From Desemzia sp045528445 (GTDB lineage Bacteria; Bacillota; Bacilli; Lactobacillales; Carnobacteriaceae): DNA of 64,000 bases. The notes under the pieces were generated by a model. It saw only the letters and a list, made by a program, of their open reading frames with translations. It was not told the origin of the DNA and did no database searches. A program made the translations under genes and the position numbers. The stretch covers positions 18,516 to 82,515 of the forward strand of contig NZ_JBGQQU010000009.1 in assembly GCF_045528445.1 (NCBI RefSeq), read 5' to 3'. This document shows positions 33,925-42,945 of the stretch, in pieces; position 1 is the stretch's first letter; the number at the start of each line of letters is the position of its first letter.

Positions 33925-36900
33925 TTACTTGCTTGCTGTATTTTCCATGCGGTAATCCGCAATGTTTTGCGCAAATTTTTCAATGTAGCCGAGCCACTGG
34001 TAAGTAGCTTTCAGGTAATCTTTCTGCAAGCGCAGGCTCACGGTCAATTTGCCTTTGACGACACCCACATTGGCTTTCAACGGAATATCGCTGAGTGCAC
34101 GGAAGGTTTCTTCTCCCGGCAGCTGCTGCGTTCCTTCCGCAGAAAAAGTGATGTCGATTAAATCGTCTTTGCGTTTGACGTTTTCGATCAGCGCGTATTC
34201 GCCGTAGAACTTGATCAGTCCGATCGTCAACAAGTCAGCGACTTCATCCGGGAAATTCCCAAAGCGGTCGATCAGATCATCTTGCAATTGAACGTACTCG
34301 TCGTGGCTGTTCAGCTCGCGAATGCGTTTGTAGATCTCGATTTTCTGGCGTTGATCGGAAATGTAGTCGTTCGGCAAGTAGGCATTGATGCCCAAGTCGA
34401 TCTCCACTTTGGTTTTCTTGTCTTTTTCTTCGCCGCCGCGTTTGCGCAATACAGCTTCACTCAGCATTTCGGAGTATAAATCAAATCCGACTGAGTCGAT
34501 AAAGCCGTGCTGTTGTTTCCCAAGCAAGTTCCCTGCCCCGCGGATCGATAAGTCTCGCATGGCGATTTTGAAGCCGGAACCTAGTTCGGTAAAGTCTTTG
34601 ATGGCTTGCAGCCGTTTTTCACTGACTTCATTCAAGACTTTATTTTGTTGGTACATCAAATAGGCATAAGCGACACGATTGCTCCGTCCGACGCGGCCTC
34701 TCAATTGATACAATTGCGACAAGCCCATGTGGTCCGCATTTTCTACGAACAAAGTATTCACATTCGGCATGTCCACACCCGTTTCAATGATCGTGGTTGT
34801 GACTAAAACATCGTATTGACCTTCCACAAATTCAAACAAAACATTCTCCAATTGCGTTTCTGTCATTTGACCATGGGCGTAAGCGATGCGGGCATCTGGA
34901 ATCAGGGCTTCCAGTTCCGATACACGCCGTTCGATCGTTTCGACGCGGTTATACAAGTAAAAGGCTTGTCCTCCCCGAGCCATTTCCCGTTCGACGGCTT
35001 CTCGGATCGCGCCAGGATTTTGTTCCATGACATAGGTCTGCACTGGGTACCGGCTGGCTGGCGGAGTTTCGATGACCGATAAGTCCCGCACACCCAGCAT
35101 CGACATGTGCAACGTCCGTGGAATCGGTGTCGCCGTCAAGGTCAACACGTCCACTTGCTCTTTCAATGCTTTTAGTTTTTCTTTGTGCTTCACGCCAAAT
35201 CGTTGTTCCTCGTCAATGATCAATAACCCAATATCGTGGAATTCCACGTCATTAGATAACAAACGATGGGTTCCCACAACCACATCGACCTGGCCTTTTT
35301 TGATGCCTTTGATCGTTTCAGCTTGTTGTTTTTTAGTACGGAAACGACTCATGATCGACACTTCCACCGGGAAATCGGCAAAGCGTTCCATCATCGTTTC
35401 GTAATGCTGCTGTGCTAGAATTGTCGTCGGTACTAAGAATGCGGCTTGTTTGCCTTCTTGGACTGCTTTAAAGATTGCTCTTAAAGCAACTTCCGTTTTC
35501 CCGTAGCCAACGTCTCCGACCAACAACCGATCCATCGGCTTTTTCTTTTCCATATCGCGCTTGATTTCTTCCGTACTGCGTAACTGATCTTCGGTTTCCG
35601 AGTAAGGGAAAGCATCTTCGAATTCTTTTTGGTATTCCGTGTCTGGTGAAAAAGCGTAGCCCACTTCTTGGTCACGAGCCGCATACAACTCGATCAACTC
35701 GTCTGCAATGTCTTCCACTTTACTGGCAACTTTATGCTTGGTTTTAGCCCATTCAGTTCCGCCCAGTTTGTTGACTTTAGGGGTTTTGGATTCGGAAGAA
35801 ACGTATTTTTGCAGCAAATTCAATTGCGTTACTGGAATGAATAATTTGGCGTCATCTTTATAAATAATCGACATGTAATCTTGATTGACGCCATTGATTT
35901 CCAACGTTTCCATACCAGTATATTTCCCGATCCCGTGATTGACGTGCACCACAAAATCTCCTGGATTCAACTCGCTGTAGCTCTTGATCCGTTCCGCATT
36001 CGACATGGTTTGACGGCGATTGGCTTTTTTCTTCGCGACTTTATTGAACAATTCCCGTTCCGTCAATAAGACGAATTTCTCTGTCGGCAATTCAAATCCA
36101 TTGCGGATACTGCCGATGACAATTTGGACGCTGCCCAATTCAAGCGCATCTGGAGTCACAACTTTACTGTGGATCTCAAAGTCTTCAAACGTCTGATGGA
36201 CTTTTTGCGCCCGTTCATTGGTCGGTACGGTCACTAAAACCGTATGCTCTTGTTTTTCCCAACGGGTCATCTCTGTTTTCAGCAACGGCATTTGGCCAAA
36301 GAATTGCTGCATACTGCGGTATTGGAAGGGGTGAATGGCATCAAAGCGCAGATTGCCCATCCCTTTTTGAAAGAGAACAAAATACACGCGGTCCCTTTGT
36401 GTTTGCTTCATCAATGATTTAAAGTCGTGTGAAAAATGCTGCTGCTGCAAGATTTGGCGTGTGCTTAATTTGCTCGTTACCCATTCCGCTTCTTCGGTTT
36501 CCGCATGGCGCTCGGCTTCAAGAATACGCGGATAATCATCCAGCACCAAAACCGCATTTCCAGCCATATAGTCTAAGATGCTGCTTTTTTCTGTGTACAC
36601 ATAATCGGTGAACATCACCAATTCGTCGATCGATTCGCCATAGTTGAAGGCATCTACGATCGGTGCCATGTTGTTCGTGAAGTCTTGTTTGCTGGCATCT
36701 TCCGTCAATAAGTTTTTATTGCGTTCTACCGCATCCGTAAATGATTGCGCTTGTTGCTGCAGCAGTTCTTTCGTAAAAATCGTATCACTGGCCGGCAATA
36801 TTTTAATCGCTTCAATAGTATCGACCGAACGTTGCGTCCCAGCTTCAAAGAACCGCATCGAATCCACTTCGGTATCAAATAATTCGATCCGCACCGGATT

Positions 36901-37464
36901 TTCTTCCGTTAACGGGTAAATATCAATGATTCCCCCGCGGATACTGAATTCTCCCGGACTGCCTACCAATTGCTGGCGCACATATCCCATATCGACCAGC
37001 TTTTGCGCCAAGTTTGTCGGGTCCAACTCTCCGCCGATTTCCACTTCAAATGTGTTCTCTTTCCATAAGCTGACTGGTGGCAATAATTTGCGCACACCCG
37101 CCACCGGAACAAAAATAACCCCCGGCTCTCCTGATAATAAGAAATCCATAGCAGCAATTCGTTCACTGCGGGCTTCTGGTGAGGCGATCGCCATCTCAGC
37201 ATAGACCATTTCATCAACCGGAAAAATATGCAGCTTGTCGTCATCGACTAAGCCTGTAAAATCTTCCATCAATTGATTGGCATGAAATAAATTGTGCGCA
37301 ATCACAACGATCGGCTGTTGCTTTTCTTTTAGCATGGCAGCTATCACTAAAGTTCTAGCTGAGCCAGACAACCCGGTTACGAGTTGCGTTTGCTTCTTAC
37401 CGATCGGGTCGATAACAGCTTTAACACTATCCATACCAGCCAGTAACTGTACTACATCTCCCAT
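33925..37464 (-). CDS. mfd: Transcription-repair coupling factor Mfd
   Basis: A 1179-residue protein with the full Mfd layout: UvrB-homology N-terminus (LSGSARTLVIAAML, SIRGGIIDIYP), an RNA-polymerase interaction domain with GDFVVHVNHGIGKYTGMETL near residue 500, a translocase with Walker A GDVGYGKTEVA and DEEQ box IIDEEQRFG, and a C-terminal regulatory TRCF domain. It displaces stalled RNA polymerase and recruits UvrA. It lies 24 bases after pth, as in the Bacillus order. Confidence 0.97.
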   Translation of the reverse strand: MGDVVQLLAGMDSVKAVIDPIGKKQTQLVTGLSGSARTLVIAAMLKEKQQPIVVIAHNLFHANQLMEDFTGLVDDDKLHIFPVDEMVYAEMAIASPEARSERIAAMDFLLSGEPGVIFVPVAGVRKLLPPVSLWKENTFEVEIGGELDPTNLAQKLVDMGYVRQQLVGSPGEFSIRGGIIDIYPLTEENPVRIELFDTEVDSMRFFEAGTQRSVDTIEAIKILPASDTIFTKELLQQQAQSFTDAVERNKNLLTEDASKQDFTNNMAPIVDAFNYGESIDELVMFTDYVYTEKSSILDYMAGNAVLVLDDYPRILEAERHAETEEAEWVTSKLSTRQILQQQHFSHDFKSLMKQTQRDRVYFVLFQKGMGNLRFDAIHPFQYRSMQQFFGQMPLLKTEMTRWEKQEHTVLVTVPTNERAQKVHQTFEDFEIHSKVVTPDALELGSVQIVIGSIRNGFELPTEKFVLLTERELFNKVAKKKANRRQTMSNAERIKSYSELNPGDFVVHVNHGIGKYTGMETLEINGVNQDYMSIIYKDDAKLFIPVTQLNLLQKYVSSESKTPKVNKLGGTEWAKTKHKVASKVEDIADELIELYAARDQEVGYAFSPDTEYQKEFEDAFPYSETEDQLRSTEEIKRDMEKKKPMDRLLVGDVGYGKTEVALRAIFKAVQEGKQAAFLVPTTILAQQHYETMMERFADFPVEVSIMSRFRTKKQQAETIKGIKKGQVDVVVGTHRLLSNDVEFHDIGLLIIDEEQRFGVKHKEKLKALKEQVDVLTLTATPIPRTLHMSMLGVRDLSVIETPPASRYPVQTYVMEQNPGAIREAVEREMARGGQAFYLYNRVETIERRVSELEALIPDARIAYAHGQMTETQLENVLFEFVEGQYDVLVTTTIIETGVDMPNVNTLFVENADHMGLSQLYQLRGRVGRSNRVAYAYLMYQQNKVLNEVSEKRLQAIKDFTELGSGFKIAMRDLSIRGAGNLLGKQQHGFIDSVGFDLYSEMLSEAVLRKRGGEEKDKKTKVEIDLGINAYLPNDYISDQRQKIEIYKRIRELNSHDEYVQLQDDLIDRFGNFPDEVADLLTIGLIKFYGEYALIENVKRKDDLIDITFSAEGTQQLPGEETFRALSDIPLKANVGVVKGKLTVSLRLQKDYLKATYQWLGYIEKFAQNIADYRMENTASK

Positions 37465-37488
37465 ATGATATTGCCTCCGTTTTTTATC

Positions 37489-38049
37489 TTAATTAAAGTG
37501 ATTCATCGTATCCATAAATTTGTGCCCATCCAGCCAATGATTCGTAGCCTCCGCACTTTTTTTCACCGCGTCCAAAATGTCTTTATGAACTTCTTTTGGA
37601 AATCCGCTCAACACGTGTTGAACAACGGTTTGTTTCGGAAATGGACGGTCGATCCCGATCCGGATCCGGTTGAAATCTTGTGTCCCGATGTGCTGGATGA
37701 TGCTCTTGATGCCGTTGTGCCCGCCTGCACTGCCTTTTTGACGCAAACGAATCTTCCCGACTGGTAAATCCAAATCATCATAAATCACCAGCAAATCTTC
37801 CACGTCGACGCCATAATAATCCATCAATGCTCTGACAGCTTTTCCAGAATCATTCATAAAAGTTTGTGGTTTAACGAACAAAGTTTTTTCTCCATCAAAA
37901 CGAGCTTCAGCGACATCCGCTTCGAATTTTGATTTGTTGAACGAAAATTTATGTTGGTAAGCCAATTCATCTAATGTAATAAAACCAATATTGTGTTTGG
38001 TGTCTTGATATTTTTTCCCAGGGTTTCCTAGGCCTACAATCATCTTCAT
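37489..38049 (-). CDS. pth: Peptidyl-tRNA hydrolase Pth
   Basis: A 186-residue enzyme starting MKMIVGLGNPGKKYQDTKHN, with the catalytic His in TKHNIGF, FMNDSGKAV and GSAGGHNGIKSI. It cleaves peptidyl-tRNAs released early from ribosomes. The ATG at 38049 has GGAGAG about eight bases upstream; a longer frame adds 16 residues with no support. It is first in the pth-mfd-yabM-mazG-rqcP transcription block. Confidence 0.95.
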   Translation of the reverse strand: MKMIVGLGNPGKKYQDTKHNIGFITLDELAYQHKFSFNKSKFEADVAEARFDGEKTLFVKPQTFMNDSGKAVRALMDYYGVDVEDLLVIYDDLDLPVGKIRLRQKGSAGGHNGIKSIIQHIGTQDFNRIRIGIDRPFPKQTVVQHVLSGFPKEVHKDILDAVKKSAEATNHWLDGHKFMDTMNHFN

Positions 38050-38194
38050 TGTACACTCTCCAATTTGAACGTTAATGGACGCAAAAAAGCGCTGCACGAA
38101 ACAACCTTCGCCCAGTACGATCTCTTTTTAAACTTTCATCTAGTATAGCACAATTTAAAACACAAAAGGAATAGGTTGCTTGCTTTAAAATAGT

Positions 38195-38212
38195 TTATGA
38201 AATATTTCACAT
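38195..38212. promoter_or_regulatory. Rex-type operator upstream of ldh
   Basis: TTATGAAATATTTCACAT matches 16 of 18 positions of the Gram-positive Rex site TTGTGAAATATTTCACAA. Rex senses the NADH/NAD ratio and represses fermentation genes. The site lies about 110 bases upstream of the ldh ATG. A second inverted repeat, CTGTAAA/TTTACAG, overlaps the likely promoter just before TATACT. Confidence 0.65.
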
Positions 38213-38241
38213 GACAGCGTTTTAATTAAACTTTAACTCTG

Positions 38242-38272
38242 TAAACTTTTTCCTTTTTACAGTATACTGAAT
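38242..38272 (+). promoter_or_regulatory. Probable ldh promoter
   Basis: TATACT lies about 50 bases before the ldh start, with TGTAAA 17 bases upstream as a weak -35 box. The interval contains the inverted repeat CTGTAAA/TTTACAG, which could be a further operator. Confidence 0.45.
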
Positions 38273-38322
38273 GTAGTTCAAGCAGAGCTTATGATTCTAT
38301 TAAAGATATGGAGGAATTGAAC

Positions 38323-39291
38323 ATGGGAAACAAAAATGATAATCAAAAAGTTATTTTAGTAGGGGACGGAGCAGTTGGGTCTAGTTACGCATTTGCTCTA
38401 GTAACACAGAATATTGCTCAAGAACTTGGTATCATTGACATCGATAAAGCAAAAACTGAAGGTGACGCTTTAGATTTATCACACGCCTTGGCCTTCACTT
38501 CTCCAAAGAAAATCTATGCGGCTGACTACAGCGACTGCCACGATGCAGATATCGTCGTCATTTCAGCAGGAGCTGCTCAAAAACCTGGTGAAACCAGACT
38601 TGATTTAGTGAAAAAAAATATGCGCATTTTTAAAGGCATTATCGGCCAAATCATGGACAGCGGCTTCGACGGTATTTTCTTAGTCGCTACGAACCCGGTA
38701 GATATCTTGACTTATGCCACTTGGAAATTCTCTGGACTACCGAAACACCGTGTTATCGGATCTGGGACTTCTCTAGACAGCGCCCGTTTCCGTCAAGAAA
38801 TCGCAACGATTTTAGACGTCGATGCACGTAACGTCCATGGCTATATTTTAGGTGAACACGGAGATACAGAGTTTCCAGTATGGTCTCACGCCAACGTTGC
38901 CGGCCTGCAAATTTACGAATGGATCAAAGAAAATCCCGGTGTTGACGAACAAGCCCTAGTCGATGTATTCTTTAAAGTACGCGACGCCGCTTACGACATC
39001 ATCGAAAAGAAAGGTGCTACTTTCTACGGAATCGCCGCAGCACTAGCCCGTATCACTAAAGCTATTTTGGGTAACGAAAATGCCGTTCTACCAGTTTCCG
39101 CTTATTTAGACGGGCAATACGGCCAAGAAGATGTTTACATCGGTGTTCCGGCCATCGTCAACCGTCAAGGAATCCGCAAAGTCGTGGAAATTCCATTAAG
39201 CGAATCTGAAGCAGCGAAAATGAACCATTCTGCTGAGACCTTGAAATCGATCGGTCATGAGGCTTTGGAAGAAGTTATGAAAGATCAATAA
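38323..39291 (+). CDS. ldh: L-lactate dehydrogenase
   Basis: A 322-residue NAD-dependent LDH: VILVGDGAVGSSYAFAL for NAD, ATNPVDILTY, the specificity loop and the catalytic GEHGDTEFPVWS His. It regenerates NAD from NADH in homolactic fermentation. The ATG at 38323 is preceded by GGAGG inside the longer frame, so the extra five codons are rejected. It is transcribed opposite to the pth block and ends at a bidirectional terminator. A Rex-like site upstream suggests redox control. Confidence 0.96.
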   Translation: MGNKNDNQKVILVGDGAVGSSYAFALVTQNIAQELGIIDIDKAKTEGDALDLSHALAFTSPKKIYAADYSDCHDADIVVISAGAAQKPGETRLDLVKKNMRIFKGIIGQIMDSGFDGIFLVATNPVDILTYATWKFSGLPKHRVIGSGTSLDSARFRQEIATILDVDARNVHGYILGEHGDTEFPVWSHANVAGLQIYEWIKENPGVDEQALVDVFFKVRDAAYDIIEKKGATFYGIAAALARITKAILGNENAVLPVSAYLDGQYGQEDVYIGVPAIVNRQGIRKVVEIPLSESEAAKMNHSAETLKSIGHEALEEVMKDQ

Positions 39292-39327
39292 ACCTATACA
39301 AAACGATTCAATATTAACTGATGAAGA

Positions 39328-39380
39328 ATAAAAATCCTGTTCAAGGTTGAGTATACTCTCTTGAACAGGATTTTTATTTA
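39328..39380. terminator. Bidirectional terminator between ldh and the second NERD gene
   Basis: AAAAATCCTGTTCAAG and its complement with a 14-base loop. Runs of A and T flank both sides, so it can serve both convergent genes. Confidence 0.9.
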
Positions 39381-39394
39381 AACTCCATTCTCAA

Positions 39395-40312
39395 CTACTC
39401 ATAATACCTTCCACGTCCAGAACCATGTGCCTGATAATATTTTTTGAAGACATAGCGGATTCTTTTCACCGTCACCAACCCGCCGCACCAATCATCAACT
39501 AAATTAAACGCTACTCTTCTTCCCGGGAACATCATTTTGTATTCTTCAATATGACGGAAAATGCATTCAGCTGCTACCTCTCGATACCCGCAACCAGCAC
39601 AGGTTATTGTTTTGTCTTTATCTTTAACTTCATGAATGAACTCCCCGCAATTCTCGCAAATCAGCCCTTTTTTGAGCTCGTCATACTCGTAACTAGGAAC
39701 GCCTTTCAATGTCGGTATAGATTGAGCGGAAACTTCACACAATTTGCTCGCTACATAAATATGCTCTTGAGTTAATTTTCCATCTAATTGGTTCGTTTGG
39801 CGAAAATGTTGCGGAATGTAAGTTGGCAGCAGCACTCTTTCTGAATAAGAAACATCATACAAAGTGAATTCCGGATGAACAAACACGATAAAAGATTTGA
39901 TAGGCAAGTTGATGCCATATTCGTACAAGATCTTTTGCAAATACGTTTCCTTCCGATTTAACCATTCAATCGGGCTTTCAAACTTAAAATCAGAAAATAC
40001 TGAACGAAAAAAGCCGTCTTTATAATAGTATGTTCCTTCATAATTTTTGATTTCGTATAAATAAATGGCATAAGCAGTGATAATCAAAGCATCAATTTGA
40101 AACTCGTTGCCATCATCCTGAAATGGCAAATCGTTCAATATCAAGCAGTCACACTCTAATTTTTCCGTTAACACATCAAAACAGCACTCGCCATAGTACC
40201 CTTTCTTTTGATTCATATAGTATTTATGCACTTTAGCGCTTAACTGAGCACGTTTGTACAGCACTTCCAACATAGCCAGCACAGTAGGTTTCTTTCTTTT
40301 TTTATAGATCAT
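39395..40312 (-). CDS. NERD-domain protein with zinc ribbon (paralogue 2)
   Basis: A 305-residue paralogue of the 28849 gene, colinear from the first residues (YKKRKKPTVLAMLEVL against YKEREKSYNLLMMESL). The NERD core shows GYYGECCFDVL, LNDLPFQDDGNEFQIDALII and YEIKNYEGTY. The zinc ribbon is CENCG ... CAGCGY and the C-terminus keeps FPGRRV and WCGGLVTVKRIR. AAAGGAGG precedes the ATG at 40312. Repeat array A2 begins less than 70 bases upstream of the start. Exact length conservation together with divergent sequence suggests a maintained function. Confidence 0.82.
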   Translation of the reverse strand: MIYKKRKKPTVLAMLEVLYKRAQLSAKVHKYYMNQKKGYYGECCFDVLTEKLECDCLILNDLPFQDDGNEFQIDALIITAYAIYLYEIKNYEGTYYYKDGFFRSVFSDFKFESPIEWLNRKETYLQKILYEYGINLPIKSFIVFVHPEFTLYDVSYSERVLLPTYIPQHFRQTNQLDGKLTQEHIYVASKLCEVSAQSIPTLKGVPSYEYDELKKGLICENCGEFIHEVKDKDKTITCAGCGYREVAAECIFRHIEEYKMMFPGRRVAFNLVDDWCGGLVTVKRIRYVFKKYYQAHGSGRGRYYE

Positions 40313-40367
40313 CACAAATCCTCCTTTTACACACAATATACGTAAAAAAAAGCGTTCTCTTTTTTAC

Positions 40368-41365
40368 AAATAAGAAATTTTTCGCGGGGCGAAAAATCTC
40401 CTTTTTGAAAGGATCTGAGTGCTTAAAATGAAGTTTATCGTCGATAACCTGACTTGTGGGGAACAAAATAATAGCGATAAGTCAGATAACTCTCCTTTTC
40501 CTGACTTGTGGGACTGAAAATTAAGGCCGTAAGTCAGATTTATCCCTTTTACCTGACTTGTGAACACTAAACTACTCACCACAAGTCAGGTAAAGACCAC
40601 GAGCGGCTTTTCTCATGCCCCTCCGAGCTTCATACCTAAGACAACCAAGACCTTTTTTAATAAGAAATTTTTCGCCTCGCGAAAAATCTCCTTTTTGAAA
40701 GGATCTGAGTGCTTAAAATGAAGTTTATCGTCGATAACCTGACTTGTGGGGAACAAAATAATAGCGATAAGTCAGATAACTCTCCTTTTCCTGACTTGTA
40801 GAGCTGAAAATTAAGGCCGTAAGTCAGGTTTACTCCTTTTACCTGACTTGTCAGCACCAAATTACTCACCACAAGTCAGGTAAAGACCACGAGCGGCTTT
40901 TCTCATGCCACTCCAAGCTTCATACCTAAGTCAACCAAGCCCTATTTTAATAAGAAATTTTTCGCCTCGCGAAAAATCTCCTCTTTGAAAGGATCTGAGT
41001 GCTTAAAATGGAGCTTATCGTTGATTACCTGACTTGTGAGGATCAAACTACTCACCACAAGTCAGATAAAGACCACGAGCCCTTTTCTCATGACACTCCG
41101 AGCTTCATACCTAAGTAAACCAAGACCTTTTTTAATAAGAAATTTTTCGCCTCGCGAAAAATCTCCTTTTTGAAAGGATCTGAGTGCTTAAAAATGAAGT
41201 TTATCGTTGATTACCTGACTTGTGGGTGTCAAAATAATAGCGATAAGTCAGATAACTCTCCTTTTCCTGACTTGTAGGACTGAAAATTAAGGCCGTAAGT
41301 CAGGTTTATCCCTTTTACCTGACTTGTCAGCATCAAACTACTCACCACAAGTCAGGTAACGGTCA
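40368..41365. repeat. Array A2: four modules of family A
   Basis: Modules start (first TGACTTG) at 40450, 40740, 41030 and 41216. The first two are 290 bp apart, as are the second and third. The third module is 186 bp, shorter by exactly 104 = 2 x 52 bp. TGACTTG recurs at 40450, 40502 and 40554. Each module also has a TTTTTCGC-nnn-GCGAAAAA stem whose three loop bases vary (GGG, CTC). The frames that appear open on the minus strand are a by-product of the repeats. Confidence 0.95.
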
Positions 41366-41447
41366 CTTTCCACACACGTATCGGTTGCGCCGAACTTCAT
41401 AGCGCCGTAAAGCTTCTTCCTCCCAATCTATCATTTAAATCAAAAAT

Positions 41448-41490
41448 AAGCCTCACCCAACTAGTACCACTAACTAGTTGGGTGAGGCTC
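41448..41490 (-). terminator. Terminator of pepV
   Basis: GCCTCACCCAACTAGT pairs perfectly with its complement around a 7-base loop. An A-rich left flank gives T residues on the pepV strand. Confidence 0.85.
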
Positions 41491-41510
41491 ATCTAAACTT
41501 CACTATATGG

Positions 41511-42848
41511 TTACTTGCAAGCCAATTGATAAATAGCTTCTGCATAAATCTCCATGGCTTTATATAAATCGCTCAAAGCTAGACCTTCGTTTTCTTGGTG
41601 GGCTAAGCTTTTTGCGTGTGGGAAGTGAGCTCCGAATGCGACCATGTTTGGCATTTGGCGAGCGTAAGTGGCTCCGCCTGATACGAATGGTTCTGTTTGG
41701 TCGCCAGTTTTTTCTTGGTAGACGCTCATCAAGGTTTTGACTAAGTCGCTGTCTTTTTTGACGTATAGAGAAGGGATGAAGTCGAATTCTTTGTATTCCA
41801 ATCCATATACTCCAGCAACTTTGCTTAACGTTCTGATCAATTGTTCTTTATCGTAAGTTACTGGGAAACGAATGTCCAGCGTGATTTTAGAAGCGTCTTT
41901 CGTGATCTCTAATTTGCCGGTATTTAAGGTCATTTCGCCGGAAACGTCATCTTTAACTTCGCCAAAAATACTCAAGCCGTTTGTTTCGTCGCCGATTTTT
42001 TCTGCAATGAAACGCAACGCTGGATGCGATTCTACTTTGTTCAATCCTTGGACCAGTTTGTTGATTGCGTTGATTCCTTCACCAGATACGCTGGAGTGAA
42101 CGGATTTCCCTTTGACGATGATTTTTCCGTCTTCTTGGTCAAAAGCAACACCCAGTTTATTCAATTCATCGGCTAGCGATTCGATGCTGTTGCCGTCGTA
42201 GATTGCTTCGCCGGGAACAACATTGGACGCTTCACCCAATTTCAAGTTCACTGCGTCGCTTCCAGGTCCTGTCAAATTAACTTCCCACAAACCTTTTTCA
42301 GCATACGTTAATGGGAATGTACCGTCTGGAACGAAGCCCATTGTTGGGATTTCTTCTTGATCCGTGTATTTTTGGATACCGCGCCATAAGCTTTCTTCGT
42401 CGGTACCGAAGATAAAGCGAACACGTTTGTTGAAAGAGATGCCTTCATCTAGAACCGATTTGAATCCATAAAGAGCCGCGATCGTTGGACCTTTGTCATC
42501 TTGAGTTCCGCGACCATAGATGACGTCATCTCTGATTTCAGGTTCAAACGGAGGATTGGTCCATTTGGCCAGATTACCGCCTGGAACGACGTCTAAATGG
42601 CATAAGATACCGATCATTTCTTCGCCGCTGCCGTATTCGGCATACCCATAATTTCCTTGAGGATCAATAAAGGTCTTCAAGCCTAGATTCTCACAGATCT
42701 CTAATGCTTTTTCCAATGCCTCTTGAATCCCTTGGCCGAATGGAGGATTTCCTGTACCGTCTCCATCGTTCACTGATGCGATTGAAAGCAATTCTTTCAA
42801 TGCTTCAATACTTTCTTGTTGGTGATTTTCTTTTACCCATGTTGTCAT
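41511..42848 (-). CDS. pepV: Dipeptidase PepV (M20 metallopeptidase)
   Basis: A 445-residue M20 peptidase with zinc ligands in ILCHLDVVPGG, YGRGTQDDKGPT and GTDEESLWRGI, a lid domain (about 180-330) and a C-terminal AFGAHFPHAKSLAHQENEG block. It hydrolyses dipeptides in the cytosol of lactic acid bacteria. The ATG at 42848 has GGAGG nine bases upstream; the longer frame would run into the upstream phosphorylase region with no support. It is slightly shorter than the usual 466-470 residues. Confidence 0.93.
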   Translation of the reverse strand: MTTWVKENHQQESIEALKELLSIASVNDGDGTGNPPFGQGIQEALEKALEICENLGLKTFIDPQGNYGYAEYGSGEEMIGILCHLDVVPGGNLAKWTNPPFEPEIRDDVIYGRGTQDDKGPTIAALYGFKSVLDEGISFNKRVRFIFGTDEESLWRGIQKYTDQEEIPTMGFVPDGTFPLTYAEKGLWEVNLTGPGSDAVNLKLGEASNVVPGEAIYDGNSIESLADELNKLGVAFDQEDGKIIVKGKSVHSSVSGEGINAINKLVQGLNKVESHPALRFIAEKIGDETNGLSIFGEVKDDVSGEMTLNTGKLEITKDASKITLDIRFPVTYDKEQLIRTLSKVAGVYGLEYKEFDFIPSLYVKKDSDLVKTLMSVYQEKTGDQTEPFVSGGATYARQMPNMVAFGAHFPHAKSLAHQENEGLALSDLYKAMEIYAEAIYQLACK

Positions 42849-42945
42849 TCTTTGACCTCCTAGCTGATTTTCTATTTCATTATCATACCATAAATTGAGC
42901 GCCTTCATACCAAATTTACGACAGAAGGAATGTGATTTATGCCTC

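Noticed and set aside
40364..40872. Two similar minus-strand frames of about 71-72 codons in array A2
   Set aside because: They are read from consecutive copies of the same repeat module, lack ribosome sites and do not extend to A1 or A3 as proteins.
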